The notes below the pieces were generated by a model. It was not told the DNA's origin and did no database searches. It saw nothing but the letters and a program-made list of their open reading frames with translations. DNA of 64,000 nucleotides from Citreicella sp. C3M06. Lineage in GTDB: Bacteria > Pseudomonadota > Alphaproteobacteria > Rhodobacterales > Rhodobacteraceae. This document shows, piece after piece, positions 35,884-42,807 of the stretch. Where the stretch lies: contig NZ_JAHKQA010000007.1 in the NCBI RefSeq assembly GCF_018860705.1, positions 1 to 64,000 on the forward strand, given 5' to 3'. The translations under genes were made by a program, and so were the position numbers. Each line of letters begins with the position of its first letter. Positions within the stretch are counted from its first letter, which is position 1.

Positions 35884-37404
35884 ATGCTCTGGTCACTTCT
35901 GAAGATCGTCATCTTCGTCGCCATCGTCGCGGCCCTGACCCTTGGCGCGGGCTATATCATGGAGGCCAACGGCGGCATCCAGATCACCGCCGCAGGGTAC
36001 GAGCTCAACCTCGGGCCGCTGCAATCGGTGATCGCCGTCGGGCTGCTGGTTCTGGGCCTGTTCATCCTGTTCAAACTGGTGGGCCTGCTGATCGCGGTGC
36101 TCAAGTTCATCAACGGCGATGACACCGCGTTGTCGCGCTATTTCGACCGCAACCGCGAACGCAAGGGCTATCAGGCGCTGTCCGAAGGCCTGCTGGCGCT
36201 GTCCTCTGGCGAGGGCAAGCTGGCCATGGCCAAGGCGCAAAAGGCCGACCGCTACCTGCACAAACCCGCGCTGACCAACCTGCTTACCGCGCAGGCCGCC
36301 GAAATGAGCGGCGACACCCGCAAGGCCGAGGAAACCTACAAGAAGCTGATCCAGAACGAGGATACCCGCTTTGCCGGGATTCGCGGCATGATGAAGCTGA
36401 AGCTGGCCAAGGGCGATGAAGACACCGCGCTGGCGCTGGCCGAACGTGCCTTCTCGATCAAGCCCAAACATCCTGAAATTCAGGACATGCTTCTGGAATT
36501 GCAGGTGAAAAAGCACGACTGGAAGGGCGCGCGCAAGACGCTTTCCGCCGAGCTGAAGCACGGCAACTTGCCGCGCGACGTGTACAAGCGCCGCGATGCG
36601 GTTCTGGCGCTGTCCGAGGCCAAGGATATCTTTGCCGAGGACAAGCCGATCGAGGCGCGCGAGGCGGCGATTGCCTCGGCCAAGGGCTCGCCCGACCTGA
36701 TCCCCGGCGCCTGCATGGCAGCGCGGGCCTATCTGGCGCGCTCGGAAAAGAAAAAGGCCGAGCGTATCCTCAAGAAGACCTGGAGCGTGCAGCCGCACCC
36801 CGATCTTGCAGCCACCTTCGCCGAGATCGAGCCCGAGGAAACCCCGGCCCAGCGGATGAAGCGGTTCAAGGCGCTGACCTCGCTGCGCACGGCGCATCGC
36901 GAAACCAAGCTGCTGCGGGCCGAACTGGCGCTGTCCGCCGAGGATTTCCCCGAGGCGCGCCGCGCCATCGGCAACCTTGCCGAAACCGAGCCGGATGCCC
37001 GCGTGCTGACCGTCATGGCCGCGATTGCCAAGGGCGAGGGCGCGCCGGAAACCGAGGTGCGCGGCTGGCTGGCCAAGGCGCTGAGCGCGCCGCGCGGCCC
37101 GTCCTGGGTCTGTGACAAATGCCACCACATCCACGCCGACTGGGTGCCGATCTGCGACAATTGCGGCGGTTTCGACACGCTGAGCTGGACCAACCCGCCG
37201 CAAAACGGCGGCGCGCCCGCCGGGGCCGAGATGCTGCCACTGATCGTCGGCACCGCGCCGGCCCCCGCCGAAGAAGAGGCGCCGGTGGTCATGGCTCCCA
37301 ATCCACCGACGCCAGAGGGCGCGGCTGCGGCAGAGGCCACCAAGGCCGAGGTCGAAGAGGCAGAAGTCGTTGCCGAAGACGCGCGCAAAGAAGAGGCAAA
37401 ATAG
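35884..37404 (+). CDS. hemY: HemY-like TPR membrane protein of the heme locus
   Basis: A 506-residue protein: two N-terminal transmembrane helices (about residues 4-24 and 44-72), then TPR-like helical repeats (ALSRYFDRNRERKGYQALSE; AEETYKKLIQNEDTRFAGIR), and a C-terminal zinc-ribbon with Cys410-x2-Cys413 and Cys424-x2-Cys427 in WVCDKCHH and PICDNCGGFDTLSW. A Pro/Ala/Glu-rich tail follows. Note that this HemY is not the Bacillus protoporphyrinogen oxidase of the same name; it is a tetrapyrrole-locus TPR protein of uncertain function. The four-cysteine ribbon recalls the rubredoxin-like module of LapB. It starts 10 nt after the Mic60-like gene. Confidence 0.9.
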   Translation: MLWSLLKIVIFVAIVAALTLGAGYIMEANGGIQITAAGYELNLGPLQSVIAVGLLVLGLFILFKLVGLLIAVLKFINGDDTALSRYFDRNRERKGYQALSEGLLALSSGEGKLAMAKAQKADRYLHKPALTNLLTAQAAEMSGDTRKAEETYKKLIQNEDTRFAGIRGMMKLKLAKGDEDTALALAERAFSIKPKHPEIQDMLLELQVKKHDWKGARKTLSAELKHGNLPRDVYKRRDAVLALSEAKDIFAEDKPIEAREAAIASAKGSPDLIPGACMAARAYLARSEKKKAERILKKTWSVQPHPDLAATFAEIEPEETPAQRMKRFKALTSLRTAHRETKLLRAELALSAEDFPEARRAIGNLAETEPDARVLTVMAAIAKGEGAPETEVRGWLAKALSAPRGPSWVCDKCHHIHADWVPICDNCGGFDTLSWTNPPQNGGAPAGAEMLPLIVGTAPAPAEEEAPVVMAPNPPTPEGAAAAEATKAEVEEAEVVAEDARKEEAK

Positions 37405-37449
37405 CCCTTCCCTACGGGTGGCCTCGGTGCTATGAGGCCGCCCACCAGT

Positions 37450-37525
37450 GCCGGTGTAGCTCAGCTGGTAGAGCACGTCATTCGTAATGATGGGGTCGTA
37501 GGTTCGAGTCCTATCACCGGCACCA
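37450..37525 (+). tRNA. tRNA-Thr (anticodon CGU)
   Basis: The 76 nt fold as a standard cloverleaf: acceptor GCCGGTG pairing with CACCGGC, D-arm GCTCAGCTGGTAGAGC, anticodon loop TTCGTAA with anticodon CGT (reads ACG, threonine), T-arm TAGGTTCGAGTCCTA, discriminator A and encoded CCA (37523-37525). It stands alone 45 nt after hemY. As an ANN-decoding tRNA it is a substrate for the TsaD/TsaE t6A pathway encoded in this window. Confidence 0.97.
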
Positions 37526-37947
37526 AGATGCTATACGGATCGCTTCTGCGAGGCGTATGCGCCAAAGGCAGGGCAATCGAGACACCTTCTGGTGTTCGGA
37601 ATTTCGCTCTGGCAAGATGATCCTGACGAGTTTCAGACAGCCCTGATCCTGATTTTGACCCGCAGGGCAGGGCTTCCCCATGCTTCCGACTTTCAGGCTA
37701 GCAAGGCCGATCGCTCTGATCGGGATCGCATGTCGGCGGATTGGGACAAATGCGCGGACAACACATATGTGGGCCCCTACGCTTGGCGGTGGATGTCGCG
37801 GGCGAGGCCCGGTGCGCGTCTTTGGATCTGGCGCGTCGTAGGTGATCTGCAACCGGGATCGCAGCAACAGCCATTGTACAAATGACCCCGCCCGGCAGAT
37901 CCAGGAGCCGATCCACCGGGCGCGGCCGTCATGCCGGTCTTCCCCTG
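37526..37947. other. Region downstream of tRNA-Thr without a recognisable gene
   Basis: About 420 nt between the tRNA and the stop of the haloperoxidase-like gene. Short open frames exist on both strands but none looks real. I searched for a repeat of the tRNA 3' end, which would mark an integrated element, and for an integrase; neither was seen. A small hairpin (acaccttctggtgt) lies near 37580. This 3' end of a tRNA is the left border of the most unusual gene group in the window. Confidence 0.5.
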
Positions 37948-40011
37948 TCAGACCGGCATGTGGTCTTCGGCGGCACGGGACAGCCAGCTGGTCACGTCAA
38001 CCATCCGGCCATCCCGCCCGCAAATCGTCACGCCGACCGCGTGGCCGCTTCCCTCGATCAGAATGCGGTCGCCGTCGAAACTGGTAAACCGCAGACTGAC
38101 CGGATCGGCAGAGGTCAGCATCTGTTCCTGCAGGATCGTCAGGGCGATCCGTTCTCCCAACCTCAGCCCCTCGCTGGCGTCGCTGAAAAAATGCACGCCT
38201 GCCATGCAACCGGCTTGGGCGAGGTTGCCGGCCAGCTTGTCGAGCTCTCCCTGGATCGTGAGATGTTTGCTGCCCGGCGCCAGAACCAGATCGGCGCCGC
38301 TGCGCGCCGGGTCGATTCCATCGAGGCCAGAGATGACGCAGGGTTGCAGCGCGTCGCCAAGACCGATGCTGTCCATCGGGCGCTCTGTCCAGCCGTCTTC
38401 GCAGGTGAACATCTCGAACCGGGCCTTGAGCATGGTGACGCAGGCCCCGGCAACAGTTGCGGGCGCGGCTCCGTGCGAAGGAGTCATGGGCGATCCGTCG
38501 ATCCATACCATCGGCATCAGAAGGCTTTGCGCCCCGTCGTGCGATAGGCCAGTCAGAGGGTAGCCGTTTTGGGGATCTTTATGCGCCGCAAGCTGCGCGG
38601 CATTATGCGCCGCAACAGGGGCAAGCAGGCCGGTCCGCTCCAGCCCGTCGAGCATCAGCCGCAGTTGGCGCTGCATGTCCTGTGTCAGCCTGCCGGGACG
38701 CCCATTCGCGACCTTGTCGAGCATCGCCGCTAGGCGTTCGGGGCGCCCACGGCGATGGATGTGAAACGCCTGTCGCCGCGCCGCCTTGGCCGCGTGAGAG
38801 GCGGCAATGGCGAGGCTGGACAACAGATCGAGGGCGGCGACCTCGCCGCGGGTGCCTTGCGCCTGAGCGCCGGAGCGAGGCGCGCCTTGGCCGAGCAGGA
38901 TCAACGCCGCGGTGGTGCAATGCTGTGAGATCTGGTCGAGCCGTGCGCAGGCGGCCAGATGCCGCGGCGTGGTGATAAACCCGCGCTCTGGCGCAAGCGC
39001 CTGCAAATGCCCGAGATTTGCGCCCTGCTGCGCATCAAGCCAGCTTTGCGTATCGACCATGTGATCGACGCCGTGCGGATAGCGTCCGACCCGCTGGTCG
39101 ATGTCCTGCACCCCAAGGGAAACACGGCCGCGGCGCTGCTCTGTGGGGGTGCGCCCTGTTCCGACAAGCAGGAATTGCGACAGGGCGGGGCCGCGATCGT
39201 CGTTGCGCGTGGCGCCCTGAAACAGCGGTCGGATCGCATGCTGCCCCTGCTGGTCAAAACGGGTTGCGCGGCGCTCTGTGGCGCGGGGGCCGATGCCGCA
39301 GGGGGTCACGCCAAGGTTCAGGAACGGCAGGCTGCCAAGCGCTTGCGTCAGCGCATCGACGCTGAGCCCGCAGGCAAGCACGCGATCGCTGCCCGCGGTG
39401 ATCTCGGAAAACGGCACGTCGCGCAGCAGCGCCAGCGCGTAAAGTTCGGCCATCTCCGCGATCAGCTCGGCCGAGCCCAGCGTGGGGGCGGCTCCGGTGG
39501 CGATGTCGCCCGGATCGGCCCCCTGAAGATCGAACAGATGCCCGGCGCGCGGGCCGTCCCAATCCCGTGGCTCGATGGGGTTGCCGTCACGGCGCGTGCA
39601 ACGCCACGGCTCGCGATAGTCGGGCTTGGGGCGATACCATGCGGGGGTGTGGCCGCCGCGCACGCCCGCTGCCTGCGGGCCGAGCGGTACGTCGAAATCA
39701 TGGGCGAGGCCAGCCCGCCCCGGCTGCGTGATCGCCCTCACGAAGGCGCGGTAGGCGCGCGGGTCGACAAAGCCATCGGAATCATGGGGCAGACCCTTGG
39801 TGAAGGCCAGCGGCCACAGCTCGGCATGCCGTGCGTCTTCGCCATTGGTCGGGCTGATCTGTGGCGCGCGGCTGGCGGCGATCAGCGCGGCGGTTTCGCG
39901 AATCTCGCAGGACTTGAGGTGGCGTTCTGCCGGACCAGTGTCGGAGCCGGTATGGTGCTGATAGTCTCGAAAATCATCCATCGCGTCATCTTCCCCTGTC
40001 GAGCGCCGCAT
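37948..40011 (-). CDS. Vanadium-haloperoxidase-like protein with degenerate active site
   Basis: A 687-residue protein. KGLPHDSDGFVD, HLFDLQGADPGDIA and AELIAEMAELYALALLRDVP are hallmarks of bacterial vanadium-dependent haloperoxidases (PAP2 superfamily). The vanadate pocket is degraded. The lysine expected 8 residues before Arg423 is Ala415; the SGH triplet normally in HPSYGSGHATVAG is Ala515-Ala516-Pro517 (TPSHGAAPATVAG); the arginine 6 residues before His607 is Gly601. Only Arg423 and His607 of the seven classical ligand positions remain. The frame is intact and surrounding sequence is well conserved, so this looks like a maintained pseudoenzyme, not a dead gene. ATG 40011 has GGGAGG upstream; ATG 39981 is an alternative. 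No signal peptide is apparent. Divergent from the regulator - PAP2 - protease unit. Confidence 0.78.
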   Translation of the reverse strand: MRRSTGEDDAMDDFRDYQHHTGSDTGPAERHLKSCEIRETAALIAASRAPQISPTNGEDARHAELWPLAFTKGLPHDSDGFVDPRAYRAFVRAITQPGRAGLAHDFDVPLGPQAAGVRGGHTPAWYRPKPDYREPWRCTRRDGNPIEPRDWDGPRAGHLFDLQGADPGDIATGAAPTLGSAELIAEMAELYALALLRDVPFSEITAGSDRVLACGLSVDALTQALGSLPFLNLGVTPCGIGPRATERRATRFDQQGQHAIRPLFQGATRNDDRGPALSQFLLVGTGRTPTEQRRGRVSLGVQDIDQRVGRYPHGVDHMVDTQSWLDAQQGANLGHLQALAPERGFITTPRHLAACARLDQISQHCTTAALILLGQGAPRSGAQAQGTRGEVAALDLLSSLAIAASHAAKAARRQAFHIHRRGRPERLAAMLDKVANGRPGRLTQDMQRQLRLMLDGLERTGLLAPVAAHNAAQLAAHKDPQNGYPLTGLSHDGAQSLLMPMVWIDGSPMTPSHGAAPATVAGACVTMLKARFEMFTCEDGWTERPMDSIGLGDALQPCVISGLDGIDPARSGADLVLAPGSKHLTIQGELDKLAGNLAQAGCMAGVHFFSDASEGLRLGERIALTILQEQMLTSADPVSLRFTSFDGDRILIEGSGHAVGVTICGRDGRMVDVTSWLSRAAEDHMPV

Positions 40012-40135
40012 TCGCGCCCCCTCCCAAGCATCGTTTCGCCAATGGATTCACCGGCACAGGGGAAAAAATGGGGAATTCACGGACCATTTTCGGGGAAAAA
40101 CCGAGGAAACCTCTCAAAAGTCGGGAATTGCGTGT

Positions 40136-40163
40136 TTGACAGAAGCTGACCAAAGGTAAAGCA
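40136..40163 (+). promoter_or_regulatory. Possible promoter of the regulator - PAP2 - protease unit
   Basis: A perfect TTGACA hexamer at 40136-40141 lies 62 nt before the regulator start; 16 nt on is a poor -10 match (about 40158-40163). It sits in the 192-nt AT-richer gap between two divergent genes, so it would be the natural place for a promoter, but only the -35 element is convincing. Confidence 0.35.
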
Positions 40164-40203
40164 TCGGTTAACAAATTTCAGTACGCGTATTGGAGGCATG
40201 GGC

Positions 40204-41832
40204 ATGAACCGGCCCGGTGATCGTTACAGATTGCGCCTTTTCGGACCGTTCGAGCTGCGCGCTCCGGACGGGCGGGCGGTGACGCTTGGCCGCAAGGCAC
40301 AGGGGCTGGTGGCGATCCTTGCCTGTCAGGATGGGCGGGCCGTGCCGCGTGTTCGGCTTCAGGATCTTCTGTGGTCGCTCAGCGGCCCGGAGCATGGCCG
40401 CGACAGCCTGAAGAAATGCCTGCGCCAGCTGCGCACTGCGCTTGGCGAGGATGCCGATGGATTTGTGCTTTGCCGTACCGACGGAGTGGCCCTGAACAAG
40501 GCCGCAATCGACTGCGATCTGGAACAGGTTTCTCCAGAGGGCGCATTTCTTGAGGGGCTCGATCTGAACGATCCCGAATTCGAGGATTGGCTGCGCGAGA
40601 CGCGCTCCCGGCTCAGACGGCCGCGCAGCGTGGTGGTCGCCGGGCCGGGCCGCGACGCTGGCTCGCGGCTGCGCATCGCGGTAGGGGCGCTGCGCACGCT
40701 GCCTCAGGACATGCTGGCCGAGATGGGCGCGGGGATGCTGCTGGGCCGGCTGGTGTCGTTGCTGTCGCAGAACGATCTGATCGACCTGCGCGATCTGCGC
40801 GACGCCGACCTGCAAAGCCTTGGCGGGGCGGACGCGCGGCTTGCCAGCCGGGCGATGACCTCTGGCGACCGGATCTGCGTGCAGCTTGCGCTGATTGCGC
40901 TGGCCAGTGGCCGGGTGATCTGGTCCGAAGACGTGGTGCTGCCCGTCGATACCGGCACCGATCGCGCCGCACTGGCGGGCACGGTCGCCCGGCTGGCCGG
41001 GCAGATCGAGCGCGCCGTCTGCCGCGAGGATCGCGAGACCGGCGATGGCAGCCGCGCCGCGTCGCGGCTGATGCTCGACGGGATCGAACGGCTGTTCCAC
41101 CTTGGCCCCAACAACACCGACGCCGCTGTCGAGCGCTTTCGCCGCGCCGCCGCCATCGAGTCGCGTGGCAGCTTCAAGGCGTGGCTGGCGCTGACCACCG
41201 CGTTTCGGCTGGAAAGCAGCAAGGGCCGCGACGCCCCTGCCTTGCGGGACGAGGCCGAACAGCTGACCGCAGAGGCACTGGACGAGGCGCCCGACAATCC
41301 CTTGGTGCGCTCGCTTCTGGCGCATGTCAGCGGCTTCGTGCTGCGGGATTTCGACCGGGCGAATGCGTTGCTGACCCCGCTCGAGGGCAGCGATCCGGCA
41401 ACCCCGATGTATCATTTCGCGCTGTCGATGCTGCGCTTCTACGAAGGGCGGCTGGACGCTGCGCAACAGGCCGCGGTGACAGCGCGCCAACGCGGCGGCA
41501 GCCATCCCTATGCCTATGCTTTCTCGACCGGGCTGAGCATGATCGCGCTGTGTCGCGGCGATGCGGCGCAGGCCGTCGCGCATGGGCGCGAGGCGCGTGG
41601 CCTGATGCCGCTGCGCAGCCGTCCCTACGAGCCAACGCTGCGCTATCTCACGGCGGCGCAGGCGCAGGCGGGGCAATTGGCCGACGCGCGCAATACGTGG
41701 GACGCGCTGTGCCGCGCCGACCCCCACAACGATGCCAAGAACTTGCGGGACAGCGATTTTCCAGTGCCCGCCGAACATGCCCGCGAAGCGCTTGGCCGCA
41801 GTTTTCGCGCGCTTCATGCTGCCGTGACCTGA
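40204..41832 (+). CDS. Winged-helix / TolB-like / TPR transcriptional regulator
   Basis: A 542-residue soluble regulator. Residues about 8-100 are an OmpR/SARP-like winged helix (LRLFGPFELRAPDGRAVTLG; LLWSLSGPEHGRDSLKKCLR). Residues about 155-275 follow the pattern of the TolB-like module of CadC-type and adenylate-cyclase-type regulators (GDRICVQLALIALASGRVIW then SEDVVLP). The remainder is TPR-like helices up to the C-terminus. There is no transmembrane helix or receiver domain, so signal input is presumably through the C-terminal repeats. ATG 40204 is preferred to 40198 because GGAGG at 40192-40196 is only 1 nt from the latter. PAP2 starts 14 nt after its stop. Confidence 0.75.
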   Translation: MNRPGDRYRLRLFGPFELRAPDGRAVTLGRKAQGLVAILACQDGRAVPRVRLQDLLWSLSGPEHGRDSLKKCLRQLRTALGEDADGFVLCRTDGVALNKAAIDCDLEQVSPEGAFLEGLDLNDPEFEDWLRETRSRLRRPRSVVVAGPGRDAGSRLRIAVGALRTLPQDMLAEMGAGMLLGRLVSLLSQNDLIDLRDLRDADLQSLGGADARLASRAMTSGDRICVQLALIALASGRVIWSEDVVLPVDTGTDRAALAGTVARLAGQIERAVCREDRETGDGSRAASRLMLDGIERLFHLGPNNTDAAVERFRRAAAIESRGSFKAWLALTTAFRLESSKGRDAPALRDEAEQLTAEALDEAPDNPLVRSLLAHVSGFVLRDFDRANALLTPLEGSDPATPMYHFALSMLRFYEGRLDAAQQAAVTARQRGGSHPYAYAFSTGLSMIALCRGDAAQAVAHGREARGLMPLRSRPYEPTLRYLTAAQAQAGQLADARNTWDALCRADPHNDAKNLRDSDFPVPAEHAREALGRSFRALHAAVT

Positions 41833-41846
41833 GACAGGAGCCGCCC

Positions 41847-42797
41847 GTGCCGATCCCCCCATTGCCCCATCCACTTGCCGGGTTCGACGGCGCCAGCAAG
41901 CTGCGGCTTGGCAAGCAGGGCGACATATTCGAGCCGCTGGCCGCACCGGCGCCGCTTGCGGCCACGCGCGGCGCAACAATGCGCATTGCCTCGCTCGCAA
42001 GCGTGAAAAGCGCGACCAGCCTTGGCGGAGCCCGTGCGCAGGCCCAAGCACAGGCACAGGCCCAAGCGCAGGCTCAGGCTCAGGCGCAGACAGCGGGCGG
42101 CGGTTTTCCCGATCAGGTGCTGTCGACATGGGCGGAGCTGCGGGAACTGGCGCTGCTCGGCGATCGCATTGCGCCGGATGGCAGCGGGGCGCTCCTCGAG
42201 GCCGGACGCGCCTTTCCCTTCGAGGCGATCTGTCTGCCACCGCCCCCCGGCGCCGATGAGACCGCCGCCGAAATCGAGACCCTGCGCGGCTATCTTCAGG
42301 ATCTGCGCAAGGACAGCTACCGGCAGGCCGAGATCGACCGCCAGAAGACCGCCAACCATCCAATCGACGTGCTGCGCCCGCTGGGGATCGACGGCATCGG
42401 CGGCTATGACAACACCGTCCGGCTGATCCGCACGCTGCTGCAACTGTCAGAGCGCATCGGCTATGTCTACAAGGCGCGGTTTTCCCGGCCGCGCCCCTCG
42501 GCGCTGGATCCGACGCTGCGGCCCTTTCTGTCGAATCCACCGCACGCGGCCTATCCGAGCAACCACGCCTTCCAGAATTTCACCCTCGCCGAAGTGCTGA
42601 ACCGCGCGCTGCCCGAACTGCCCGCGACGGTCGAGCTGTTTCACGTGGCGCGGCGCATCGGTGAAAACCGCGAACACGCGGGCATCCATTACCCCTCGGA
42701 CACCGACGCTGGCGAGATGCTGGCGCGGCAGATGGCCCCCTATTTCATGTATGTCTGCCGCTCCGCGATCCGCGCGGCGCAGCAGGACTGGCGCTGA
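41847..42797 (+). CDS. PAP2-superfamily phosphatase / haloperoxidase-fold enzyme
   Basis: A 316-residue protein. The catalytic set of the PAP2/vanadium-haloperoxidase superfamily is in order: Lys209-x6-Arg216-Pro (KARFSRPRP), Ser238-Asn239-His240 (AAYPSNHAF), Arg275-x5-His281-x3-Asp285 (REHAGIHYPSD). Asn239 replaces the usual Gly of the SGH motif. There is no signal peptide or membrane helix, unlike lipid phosphatases, so a soluble acid-phosphatase or haloperoxidase-type activity is more likely. Residues 64-81 are nine Ala-Gln repeats, a probable flexible linker between an unrecognised N-terminal segment and the enzyme domain. Start is GTG 41847 with CAGGAG upstream. It lies 14 nt after the regulator and 10 nt before the protease gene. 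Confidence 0.78.
   Translation: MPIPPLPHPLAGFDGASKLRLGKQGDIFEPLAAPAPLAATRGATMRIASLASVKSATSLGGARAQAQAQAQAQAQAQAQAQTAGGGFPDQVLSTWAELRELALLGDRIAPDGSGALLEAGRAFPFEAICLPPPPGADETAAEIETLRGYLQDLRKDSYRQAEIDRQKTANHPIDVLRPLGIDGIGGYDNTVRLIRTLLQLSERIGYVYKARFSRPRPSALDPTLRPFLSNPPHAAYPSNHAFQNFTLAEVLNRALPELPATVELFHVARRIGENREHAGIHYPSDTDAGEMLARQMAPYFMYVCRSAIRAAQQDWR
42036..42089 (+). repeat. Nine-copy hexanucleotide repeat encoding Ala-Gln
   Basis: Nine tandem hexamers of the form GCN-CAR encode (Ala-Gln)9 in the PAP2-like protein. Synonymous positions vary (gcgcag, gcccaa, gcacag, gctcag), so the array is old or selected at protein level, yet it could still expand or contract by slippage in frame. Confidence 0.9.
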
Positions 42798-42807
42798 AGG
42801 TGATGAT

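Noticed and set aside
37526-37947. Genomic island boundary at the tRNA-Thr 3' end
   Set aside because: No integrase, no repeat of the tRNA 3' end to the right of the haloperoxidase cluster, and no visible change of GC content at the boundary by eye.
38440-38500. Frameshift or sequencing error explaining the lost SGH motif
   Set aside because: The flanking residues (PSHGA and ATVAGACVTML) are in the same frame and match the family on both sides, and Lys and Arg losses occur independently at other places.
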